6,953 nt of DNA from a bacterium. Its GTDB lineage: Bacteria > Babelota > Babeliae > Babelales > RVW-14. Positions 1-5,659 of the stretch are shown in pieces. The position numbers were made by a program, and so were the translations under genes. The notes under the pieces were generated by a model. That model ran no database searches and was not told the DNA's origin. It saw nothing but the letters and a program-made list of their open reading frames with translations. The DNA lies in NCBI GenBank assembly GCA_023249955.1, contig JAHFBR010000060.1, positions 1 through 6,953 of the forward strand, given 5' to 3'. The first letter of the stretch is position 1, and every line of letters starts with the position of its first letter.

Positions 1-130
1 GAGGGTGCTCTATCCAGCGATATGCAATCCTGCTCCTGCTGAATCATTTCGATTCTAGATCATGATTTTTTGTTTCAACTTGTCATTGGCGCCAGGTTGA
101 GAGCATGAAAAAATGACGATTATGACGGGT

Positions 131-159
131 TTGACAATCATTCAAAGATCTCTTAAGAT
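131..159 (+). promoter_or_regulatory. Sigma-70-type promoter
   Basis: A perfect -35 hexamer TTGACA (131-136) is followed after exactly 17 bases by TAAGAT (154-159; four of six matches to TATAAT). Transcription would start near 166. A second, weaker pair overlaps it: TTCAAA (141-146), 17 bases, TATAGA (164-169). It points toward the FolC-like gene at 377, leaving a leader of about 210 bases, but the hairpin and T-run at 261-293 could end the transcript earlier. Seen directly: the hexamers and spacing. Inferred: activity and start site. Confidence 0.55.
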
Positions 160-260
160 GAGGTATAGACTTAAAATTTAACATTCGACATAATGCGCTT
201 GTGGGTATTTTGCCCAAAATTCTAACTGAATTTAGATTTTCCGTCCTGGTGTTGAGATGT

Positions 261-293
261 GTTGTACAAAAAAAGTGTACAACCTATTTTTTT
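261..293 (+). terminator. Possible intrinsic terminator or attenuator
   Basis: The arms GTTGTACA (261-268) and TGTACAAC (276-283) are perfectly complementary and enclose a 7-base A-rich loop. Seven T residues follow at 287-293, after CCTA. The stem is only 8 bp and AT-rich, so termination may be partial. It lies about 100 bases downstream of the promoter at 131-159 and 84 bases before the next start codon. It could be the end of a small RNA, an attenuator in the leader of the FolC-like gene, or a dyad operator. These cannot be separated from sequence alone. Confidence 0.4.
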
Positions 294-376
294 ATTGGGA
301 TATAAAAGGGATATACTTGGGGGATTGAGAGCTGCATATTAAAATATTGTAAAAAGCGTTACGAAAAGGGCACATC

Positions 377-1780
377 ATGATTACAAGTATAGAACAAGCA
401 CGCAAGAAAAGTGATGCTAGTTTAGGTAAAGCTCGAAATTATAATGAAGTTGTTGAGTACCTAGATGCATTGGTTCCAGACGAATACAGCGAAGCTTCGC
501 TTCGTCGTATGAAGGAGTTGGATCAACAGCTCAACAATGTTTCCTCAAAAATAGACACGATCCTTGTTGGCGGTACCAATGGAAAAAGCTCAACTATTCA
601 CTTTGCGTCAAAACTGTTGCGTGAAGAGGGCTTTAAGGTTGGAGCATTGCTTTCAACTCATATCCTGACTCACAATGAGCGCATGGCGCTTAATTTTGAG
701 CCGGTTGCCAATAAGGCATTTGCCGATGTGGTTAACGAGGTTATCAATATCGCTGAATCTAAAAATATCAAAGCAACTGCTCATGAAATTTTGATAATGG
801 CCTCTTTGTTGCATTTCCATGTAGAAAAGGCCGATGTTGTTGTTCTCGAGGTCAACTACGGTGGTAAGTTCGATGCAACAGCATATTTGAATCCAAAGAT
901 TGCTGCCATCACCCGTGTTGCAGAAGACAACAAGGGTACTATGGGTACCGATCTTGACGCAATGGCATTTGAGCTGCTTGAAATTGCAAAATCAGGAACC
1001 TGGTTTATTTCAGCAGAACAAAGCAAGCTGCGTCTTCAAAAAATGAAAACCTGGTGCGAAGGCCGCGATGTTAAATGGGCTATGCCTATTCGCAAATTGG
1101 CGACACTTCCATACATTTACGAACAGCTTTATGGAAGAATCGCATCCCTTGGTGAGCGTATTGCTCAAATTTATATCGAAGATATTAAAGGTAAATTTTC
1201 GCCTTTCTTGCGTGGAAATCTGCTTGCAACCCAAAAGGGTCAACGTGGCCGTCCAACGCTTGAAGCAAAGCGTAATGCTGAATTGAATCCTATCAAGACA
1301 CTCAAGGGTTTTTGGAGCGAACAGTTTGATCTGCTTCGTGGCCGCTTTGAGTTGCTTGATAAGGAAAAACCATCCATCCTGCTTGATAACGCAAGCAACC
1401 TTGATGCATTGACCAATTTGTTCTTGGGCGTTCGTTTGGTGCACTACCAAAAGCCTCTTAAGGGTCTTGCATTGGTTATTGGCTTGAGTAAATCGGTTAA
1501 CGCGATGGAAGCAATTAAACTTATTCGTTACTTGCTCAAAAAAGTAAGTGGCAGTATTTTCTTTGTTCCGCTGCCAGGTTCTGGTGCTAGCCATGATGTT
1601 GCAGATCTTGCTATGATGGCAAAAGAGCTCAACGTCAAAGCACGTGCATGCGCAACGTTCGCAGAGGCGTTTGAATATGCAAAAGCTTCTGTTGATGAAC
1701 GTGACGGTGTCGTGGTTATTACCGGATCAAATGATTTGGTAAGCGATTACTGGAAAGTACGCGGTATCAAAAAGTTCTAA
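377..1780 (+). CDS. FolC-like Mur ligase family protein, catalytic residues altered
   Basis: This 467-residue protein aligns over most of its length with folylpolyglutamate/dihydrofolate synthase (FolC), which uses ATP to add glutamate to folates in the cytoplasm. Matching landmarks are the P-loop GTNGKSS (66-72), the LLSTHILTHNERM stretch (91-103, compare SPHL..ER), LEVNYGGKFDAT (157-168, compare LEVGLGGRLDAT), RGRFELL (321-327), and the tail VVVITGSNDLV (445-455). Key positions differ from E. coli FolC as I recall it: the DH metal ligand is DN (184-185), the REK lysine that is carbamylated in the family is Leu200, and DVAHN is DNASN (337-341). Phosphate binding therefore looks intact while the usual chemistry may be lost or changed. 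An extra segment at about 281-315 is charged. The start ATG follows AAAAGGG with a 6-base spacer. It is followed by a strong terminator, so it is probably transcribed alone. Family membership is fairly sure; folate activity is doubtful, so I give no symbol. Confidence 0.8.
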   Translation: MITSIEQARKKSDASLGKARNYNEVVEYLDALVPDEYSEASLRRMKELDQQLNNVSSKIDTILVGGTNGKSSTIHFASKLLREEGFKVGALLSTHILTHNERMALNFEPVANKAFADVVNEVINIAESKNIKATAHEILIMASLLHFHVEKADVVVLEVNYGGKFDATAYLNPKIAAITRVAEDNKGTMGTDLDAMAFELLEIAKSGTWFISAEQSKLRLQKMKTWCEGRDVKWAMPIRKLATLPYIYEQLYGRIASLGERIAQIYIEDIKGKFSPFLRGNLLATQKGQRGRPTLEAKRNAELNPIKTLKGFWSEQFDLLRGRFELLDKEKPSILLDNASNLDALTNLFLGVRLVHYQKPLKGLALVIGLSKSVNAMEAIKLIRYLLKKVSGSIFFVPLPGSGASHDVADLAMMAKELNVKARACATFAEAFEYAKASVDERDGVVVITGSNDLVSDYWKVRGIKKF

Positions 1781-1801
1781 TTTTTGATTTGCTTATTATT
1801 T

Positions 1802-1832
1802 AAAGGGGCTGACAGATGTCAGCCCCTTTTTT
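1802..1832 (+). terminator. Strong intrinsic terminator
   Basis: A perfect 12-bp stem (1802-1813 with 1818-1829, including GGGGCTGAC against GTCAGCCCC) closes a 4-base loop, and a run of six T residues (1827-1832) follows. It starts 21 bases after the stop codon of the FolC-like gene. The stem is GC-rich and stable, so this is a confident Rho-independent terminator. It also excludes the ATG at 1816 as the start of the next gene, because that codon lies inside the hairpin. Confidence 0.92.
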
Positions 1833-1838
1833 CTTTGC

Positions 1839-1869
1839 TTGTACGGGCACCGTTATTTGCTGCTATACT
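1839..1869 (+). promoter_or_regulatory. Probable extended -10 promoter
   Basis: The string TGCTATACT (1861-1869) combines an extended -10 TGN with TATACT (five of six matches). TTGTAC at 1839-1844 is a possible -35, at a long spacing of 19 bases. A second TATACT lies 10 bases further on (1874-1879). It sits just after the terminator and about 45 bases before the start codon at 1915, where a promoter for the F-box/ankyrin gene is needed. The start of transcription would be near 1876. Confidence 0.45.
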
Positions 1870-1899
1870 ATTCTATACTTGTTCAGGAAGTATATTGTT

Positions 1900-1905
1900 G
1901 AGGGG
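1900..1905 (+). promoter_or_regulatory. Ribosome binding site that fixes the start at 1915
   Basis: GAGGGG sits 9 bases before the ATG at 1915. The upstream in-frame ATG at 1816 lies within the terminator hairpin and has no such site. Starting at 1915 also places the hydrophobic signal segment at the extreme N-terminus. Confidence 0.6.
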
Positions 1906-1914
1906 TCTTGTTGT

Positions 1915-2931
1915 ATGCTGTGTGCTGTGTTTTCAGTCATGTGTTTTATGCTGTTTTCTTTCAGCCTGCCGTTGTGTGCAATGCAGGAAGAAGATCCTGC
2001 GCCAGCCACTGATGCAGAGCTTCTTGACGAATTAGACGTAAGTTTTCAACAACTTAATCTTGGGCCTGCACAAGATAATCCTGTAAGAATTCTTTATTTG
2101 GGACCGTTCCCCACGCCTCTGGTCAAAATAATTTTAGGGTATGTGCTTGCCTCTGGACCGCGTAGCGTCGGGCGTCTTGCCCGCGTCTGTAGGTCATGGA
2201 ACCGTTTGTTGCAGAGTATGCCCGGGTACCACCTTTTGCATTGTTTTAAGGCCCAAAACCTCAAAGAGCGCTTGCGGTTCCTTATTGAGGCAGATGATCA
2301 TGCACGGGTCAATGCGGTGCTGCAGGCCCTTTGTGCAAAGTATGGCGTGCTTCCTGCGCATGTTTTGTACTTGCGTGACGCAACCGGTGGCTCGCTTTTG
2401 CATAGTGCCATGGTTGTAGGAAAAACGGATATTGTGCGGGATCTTTTTCTGTTTTTTTGGCAGCATGGTGTTGACGTCAATGGATACTTGGGCACTGAAC
2501 TTTATGATGCCATTGCGGCTAATGATGTTGATCAAGTTCGACAATTGTTGGATGCTGGAGCCGATCCTGATGGCATGGTGAATTGTCATGGCCAAACATG
2601 TGTTTCACTGTGGAATACCGATCTTGGCGGCAACATCCAGGCTGTTGGGCGTGATGTGGTTCAGCCTGATCATAATGTGCAACCGATTAAAGTTTTTTAT
2701 GAGCTTTCGCATTTGTGGACAGCGATTGTAGTGCCCAGCAAAAATCCCGACATTATTGCTTTGTTGATTCAGCATGGTGCAAACGTGCATGCTGAGGGGC
2801 CCGATGGAGGATCAATGCTGTCCTACGCACTCAAAAACAGTCTTGATGATATTGCAACACTGCTACGAGCTGCGGGGGTAAAAGAAACGAAAACCATTTC
2901 GCTGCTTGAAGCCCTGGGTGACGATGAATAA
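1915..2931 (+). CDS. Secreted F-box-like and ankyrin-repeat protein
   Basis: The 338-residue product starts with a signal peptide (about 1-22, hydrophobic, ending LPLCA before MQEED), then an acidic linker. Residues about 64-108 resemble an F-box: FPTPLVKIIL, a middle helix, then ARVCRSWNRLL (89-99), which matches the typical V-C-x-x-W core. F-boxes bind Skp1 in eukaryotic ubiquitin ligases. Ankyrin-like repeats follow: about 157-189 (SLLHSAM... GVDVN), 193-220 (ending LLDAGADPDG), 265-302 (ending LLIQHGANVHA) and a terminal one to about 333. The stretch 221-264 between repeats does not fit the consensus. Export followed by recruitment of host proteins to a ubiquitin ligase is the natural inference, untested here. 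The start is set by the ribosome binding site at 1900-1905 and the terminator at 1802-1832. Its stop codon abuts the convergent galU stop. Signal peptide and ankyrin calls are strong; the F-box is likely. Confidence 0.85.
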   Translation: MLCAVFSVMCFMLFSFSLPLCAMQEEDPAPATDAELLDELDVSFQQLNLGPAQDNPVRILYLGPFPTPLVKIILGYVLASGPRSVGRLARVCRSWNRLLQSMPGYHLLHCFKAQNLKERLRFLIEADDHARVNAVLQALCAKYGVLPAHVLYLRDATGGSLLHSAMVVGKTDIVRDLFLFFWQHGVDVNGYLGTELYDAIAANDVDQVRQLLDAGADPDGMVNCHGQTCVSLWNTDLGGNIQAVGRDVVQPDHNVQPIKVFYELSHLWTAIVVPSKNPDIIALLIQHGANVHAEGPDGGSMLSYALKNSLDDIATLLRAAGVKETKTISLLEALGDDE

Positions 2932-3861
2932 TTACAGTTGAATCATGCTTCGTGGCTTGCCCATGGTTGTTGCTTTGCCCTGCATTACCAACATTTCGCG
3001 GTCAAGATAGGTCAAATATTCCAGCATCTCTTCAGAGTATTTTGAATTGCGCAGAGCTAAATCCAAGTTAGCCTTGAGCAGCCCCATCGGCGTGCCAATA
3101 TCATAGCGCGTTCCTTGAATTTTATAGGCAAAGACCTTTTCGCCCGACAGCAATAAATTTTGTATTGCATCAGTGAGCTGAATCTCGCCACCAATCCCCA
3201 GCTTCATCTCATCAAGTGACTGAAAGATATTAGGCGAAAGAACATAGCGCCCAACGATGGCAAGATTTGATGGTGCATCAACAGGCCGTGGCTTTTCTAC
3301 CAGCTCTTTAACTTGAAAAAGATTGGGCGAGAATTGCTTGCGAACACCAATAACGCCGTAGCTTTGCACCGTTTCAATGGGCACTTCTTGCACCGCAACC
3401 ACATTGCATTTTTCTTGAATAGCGATTTGCATGAGTTGTGCCATGCAGGGAGTGGCGCTGACAATGATATCGTCGGGTAAAAAGACAGCGATATGTTCCT
3501 TGCCAACAACATGTTTAACGCTCCAAATGGCGTGACCCAGCCCAAGCGGCTCTTTTTGGCGCAAATAAATAAAGTTTGCCGAATTAATAATTTTATTTAC
3601 GCCATCAAGCAGATCATTTTTTTTTCGTGAAGCAAGATAGTGCTCCAGCTCTGGATATGGATCAAAATGGTCTTCGATAACGCTTTTATTTTTTCCGGTA
3701 ACAACAACAAATGTTTTGAGGTTTGATTTGAGGCCTTCTTCAACAATATATTGAATGGCAGGCTTTTCAAGGAGGGGCAGCATCTCTTTTGGCGTTGTTT
3801 TTGTTGCGGGTAGAAACCGAGTTCCCAGCCCCCCGGCAGGAATAATTGCCTTTGTGATCAT
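2932..3861 (-). CDS. galU: UTP-glucose-1-phosphate uridylyltransferase
   Basis: This 309-residue cytoplasmic enzyme makes UDP-glucose and pyrophosphate from UTP and glucose 1-phosphate, supplying glucosyl groups for envelope polysaccharides and glycolipids. The length is normal for the family. The nucleotidyltransferase signature is complete: AGGLGTRFLPAT (9-20) with KEMLP (25-29), the PLGLGHAI segment (105-112), the metal-binding LPDD (128-131), VEKP (188-191), GGEIQLTDAI (224-233) and GTRYDIG (250-256). The start ATG has an excellent ribosome binding site, AAGGAGG (complement of 3871-3877), 9 bases upstream. It lies 52 bases downstream of pheS on the same strand and may be cotranscribed with it. 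A related sugar-nucleotide pyrophosphorylase such as a glucose-1-phosphate thymidylyltransferase is less likely, because the K-E-M-L-P and GTRYDIG context is GalU-like. Confidence 0.95.
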   Translation of the reverse strand: MITKAIIPAGGLGTRFLPATKTTPKEMLPLLEKPAIQYIVEEGLKSNLKTFVVVTGKNKSVIEDHFDPYPELEHYLASRKKNDLLDGVNKIINSANFIYLRQKEPLGLGHAIWSVKHVVGKEHIAVFLPDDIIVSATPCMAQLMQIAIQEKCNVVAVQEVPIETVQSYGVIGVRKQFSPNLFQVKELVEKPRPVDAPSNLAIVGRYVLSPNIFQSLDEMKLGIGGEIQLTDAIQNLLLSGEKVFAYKIQGTRYDIGTPMGLLKANLDLALRNSKYSEEMLEYLTYLDREMLVMQGKATTMGKPRSMIQL

Positions 3862-3870
3862 CCTTCTACT

Positions 3871-3877
3871 CCTCCTT
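3871..3877 (-). promoter_or_regulatory. galU ribosome binding site
   Basis: On the minus strand this reads AAGGAGG, a near-perfect match to the 16S anti-Shine-Dalgarno sequence, 9 bases before the galU ATG at 3861. It is among the strongest ribosome binding sites in the window, so galU can be translated independently of pheS. Confidence 0.8.
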
Positions 3878-3913
3878 CTCCCGTTCTCTTTTTTTCTTGT
3901 CCTTGAAGCTTTG

Positions 3914-3928
3914 CTAGAACTGTTCTAG
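3914..3928. repeat. Palindrome at the pheS stop codon
   Basis: CTAGAACTGTTCTAG is a perfect inverted repeat with a single central base, and it contains the pheS stop codon (minus-strand TAG at 3914-3916). In RNA it could form a 6-bp hairpin with a 3-base loop. No T-run follows on the minus strand, so it is not a typical intrinsic terminator. It may protect or pause the pheS mRNA end, or be chance. Confidence 0.35.
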
Positions 3929-4948
3929 AAACTTTAACTTTCCACTATGAAACAGGCGAATATCATCAATGCCATAACGCAGCATGACCAAGCGCGTAAG
4001 TCCAAAGCCGAATGCAAAGCCGGAGTATTGTGTTGGATCAATGTTGCAGGCCCTTAAAACATTGGGATGAACCATGCCACCAGGGAAAACTTCAATCCAC
4101 GTTGAACGTTTGCAAACCGAGCAGCCGGTCTTGCAAAACACGCAACGCATATCAATTTCAAAACCAGGTTCAACAAATGGAAAGAAGCCCGGTCTGATGC
4201 GAATATCGAGGGACTTTTTTTTGAACAATGTCTTTAAAAACTCTTGAGCGGTGGCGAACAGATGGCCAACGGTAACATTTTTATCAACCAACAACCCTTC
4301 GCACTGCATAAACATAAAATCATGTGATGCGTCTACCGCTTCATGGCGATAGGTTCTGCCTGGGGCGATGCCGGCAAGTGGCGGTTTTTGATTTTGCATG
4401 AAACGTATCTGAATGGTCGAAGTGTGGGTGCGGAGCAAGTGACCCGGTTTATCGGTCCAAAACGTGTCATACATATCGCGTGCTGGGTGGTCTTGCGGAA
4501 TATTTAATGCACCAAAATTATTGAAATCGGTTTCAAATTCCGGCCCGTCCCAAATCTCGTAGCCCATCGAAGTAAAAATATCGTGAATCTCTTGGATAGC
4601 AAGTGTGTAAGGGTGCAGGTGGCCGTGTTGCACACCTGGTTTGTAGGCCGTGACGTCAAAGTTGTGCAGATGTTGCAATGCCGCCTGTGCATGCTGAGCA
4701 ATCAGACCCTCACGGGTTGCTTCAATGCGTGCTTCAGCCTCTTGTCTGAGCTGCTGCAGCTTGGGGCCAAACTCTTTCTTCTCTTCGAGTGAAAGATTTT
4801 TAACTTCACTCAGCAGGGCGGTGATTGAACCTTTTTTACCCAAAAAGGCAAGCCGAACATCCTCGAGCTCTTTGGCAGATTTAACCGTTGCGAGCTGATG
4901 ATTGAGCGTCTCTTGGAGTTTCTGAATTTCTGATTGAAGATTTTTCAT
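3914..4948 (-). CDS. pheS: Phenylalanyl-tRNA synthetase alpha subunit
   Basis: This is the 344-residue catalytic subunit of the class II alpha2-beta2 enzyme that charges tRNA-Phe. The N-terminal 90 residues form the expected helical coiled-coil arm. Motif 1 spans about 109-139 (GHLHPYT, then GYEIWDGPEFE), followed by the DHPARDMYDTFW block. Motif 2 is PGRTYRHEAVDASHDFMFMQ (196-215) with CEGL next, and motif 3 is GFGLTRLVMLRYG (314-326) with IDDIR. The usual FHQ of motif 2 reads FMQ. A Cys cluster C259-x2-C262-x3-C266-x2-C269 could bind zinc. I chose ATG 4948 because it gives the normal length and N-terminus; in-frame ATG 4996 and TTG 5008 would add residues unlike the family. No good ribosome binding site precedes 4948, so the start is less certain than the identity. 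The beta-subunit gene pheT is not adjacent; galU follows instead. Confidence 0.95.
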   Translation of the reverse strand: MKNLQSEIQKLQETLNHQLATVKSAKELEDVRLAFLGKKGSITALLSEVKNLSLEEKKEFGPKLQQLRQEAEARIEATREGLIAQHAQAALQHLHNFDVTAYKPGVQHGHLHPYTLAIQEIHDIFTSMGYEIWDGPEFETDFNNFGALNIPQDHPARDMYDTFWTDKPGHLLRTHTSTIQIRFMQNQKPPLAGIAPGRTYRHEAVDASHDFMFMQCEGLLVDKNVTVGHLFATAQEFLKTLFKKKSLDIRIRPGFFPFVEPGFEIDMRCVFCKTGCSVCKRSTWIEVFPGGMVHPNVLRACNIDPTQYSGFAFGFGLTRLVMLRYGIDDIRLFHSGKLKFLEQF

Positions 4949-5123
4949 AACATTTCGTTTGTAAAAATGCTGATGTGTAGTAACATGTGCCGCCATCACT
5001 ACTGGCAAATACTGTAATATCCTAGCACGTTTTATTGTTTTTACTAGCGGAACTGGTTAGCTTGAAAATACTGATGATACAAGGTTGATGGTGTATGGGA
5101 TAGGCGCGGTTGGGAGACTCGGG
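4949..5123. promoter_or_regulatory. Divergent intergenic region between pheS and the secreted-protein genes
   Basis: About 175 bases separate the chosen start of pheS (leftward) from that of the zinc-finger gene (rightward), so promoters in both directions must lie here. On the minus strand TGCTAGGAT (5027 down to 5019) is an extended -10-like string, without a good -35. On the plus strand no promoter stands out; TTGAAA at 5062-5067 and GATACA at 5076-5081 are weak fragments at wrong spacing to each other. This is a positional inference. Confidence 0.3.
5112..5116 (+). promoter_or_regulatory. Ribosome binding site that fixes the start at 5124
   Basis: GGGAG lies 7 bases before the ATG at 5124. 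The upstream in-frame ATG at 5088 has only AAGG three bases away, and starting there would put 12 residues, including charged ones, ahead of the typical signal peptide that begins MHKRLL. Confidence 0.5.
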
Positions 5124-5558
5124 ATGCATAAGAGGCTTTTGATGTCTGTTATGATTCTGGTGATGGGGTCCAAGCTTGTGGCCATGCAGGGAGGACCGCC
5201 CTGGGATTTGTTGTCTGCATTATTTGGGGACCGAAGCGATATGCTTGTTTTCTTTTGTTCTGAAGAAAATGAGTCTCAAGAAGATGTCCCCCAAAAAATT
5301 GAGCTTCAAGCATGTGAGCAACCACTCTACGAGTCCACCGAAAGTATTGCCGAAAATATCCCTGCCAGCGTTCCCGCATTTACTGAACTGAGAAAAAAAA
5401 TCAAATTCCCCTGTTGGTGTGTTTGTCGAGCGCAAGATTGTACATTTATTACGAAGGATCGTGAGCGGTATCTTGATCATCAGGTAATAATGAGTCACAA
5501 AAAATGGCTTTTTTTACGTTTCGTATGCAGGCAGCCCCATAAGAGATTTAAGAAATAG
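5124..5558 (+). CDS. Small secreted protein with C2H2-like zinc finger
   Basis: I recognise no named family. The 144-residue product has a clear signal peptide: a basic n-region (MHKR), a hydrophobic core and an LVA-MQ ending (about 18-22). The middle (about 45-80) is acidic and low in order-promoting residues. The C-terminal part is basic and Cys-rich: C97, C99, C101 and C106, then H119 and H125. The spacing C101-x4-C106-x12-H119-x5-H125 fits the C2H2 zinc-finger pattern, with TKDRERYLDH resembling the finger helix, although the usual hydrophobic residue four after the second Cys is Thr. A very basic tail (RQPHKRFKK) ends the protein. Inferred: an exported protein that could bind nucleic acid or protein in a host. 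It is first in a rightward series of secreted-protein genes, 101 bases before the next. Start choice rests on the ribosome binding site at 5112-5116. Confidence 0.75.
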   Translation: MHKRLLMSVMILVMGSKLVAMQGGPPWDLLSALFGDRSDMLVFFCSEENESQEDVPQKIELQACEQPLYESTESIAENIPASVPAFTELRKKIKFPCWCVCRAQDCTFITKDRERYLDHQVIMSHKKWLFLRFVCRQPHKRFKK

Positions 5559-5647
5559 AAGAAATAATGGTGATCGATGGAATCTTGCATCATTTTTACG
5601 TCCTGCGCTAAGGTGAAGGTACCAAGGGTTTAAATTAGGGTTTTTTG

Positions 5648-5655
5648 AGGAGGGG
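5648..5655 (+). promoter_or_regulatory. Ribosome binding site that fixes the start at 5660
   Basis: AGGAGGGG sits 4 to 6 bases before the ATG at 5660. A longer in-frame start TTG at 5645 would overlap this site and add five residues ahead of the signal peptide, so ATG 5660 is preferred. Confidence 0.75.
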
Positions 5656-5659
5656 TACA

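Larger units (their letters stand above)
1..376. other. Left-edge region without a convincing gene
   Basis: No reading frame here is long enough, or well enough preceded by a ribosome binding site, to call a gene. All three plus-strand frames entering from the left edge close within about 65 bases, so the last few codons of an upstream rightward gene could lie here but cannot be identified. A 22-codon ORF starting at 114 overlaps the promoter described separately and has no good ribosome binding site. The recognisable content is a sigma-70-type promoter at 131-159, two small potential hairpins (199-219 and 221-236), and a stronger inverted repeat followed by a T-run (261-293). The rest is an AT-rich leader to the gene starting at 377. 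Confidence 0.6.

Noticed and set aside
1..20. Minus strand reads CTGGATAGAGCA, like the D-loop of a tRNA gene running off the left edge
   Set aside because: The bases that should form the D-stem do not pair with GAGC and the conserved A14 and T8-A9 are absent, so it is taken as chance similarity.
114..182. 22-codon ORF as a leader peptide
   Set aside because: It overlaps both promoter elements, so most of it would not be transcribed from that promoter, and it lacks a ribosome binding site.
1010..1594. 194-codon minus-strand ORF
   Set aside because: It lies wholly inside the FolC-like gene, has no recognisable motif and is a shadow of that gene's codon use.
1816..1914. Upstream ATG extending the F-box/ankyrin protein by 33 residues
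   Set aside because: The ATG is inside the terminator hairpin and upstream of the likely promoter; the start at 1915 has a ribosome binding site and puts the signal peptide first.
1784..2035. 83-codon plus-strand ORF with a hydrophobic translation
   Set aside because: It runs through the terminator, overlaps the F-box/ankyrin gene in another frame and has no ribosome binding site.
4949..5008. 20-residue N-terminal extension of PheS from TTG 5008 or ATG 4996
   Set aside because: The extra residues do not resemble PheS N-termini, and ATG 4948 gives the normal family length.
5085..5123. Upstream starts (TTG 5085, ATG 5088) for the zinc-finger protein
   Set aside because: They have a poorly spaced ribosome binding site and would place extra residues before a standard signal peptide.
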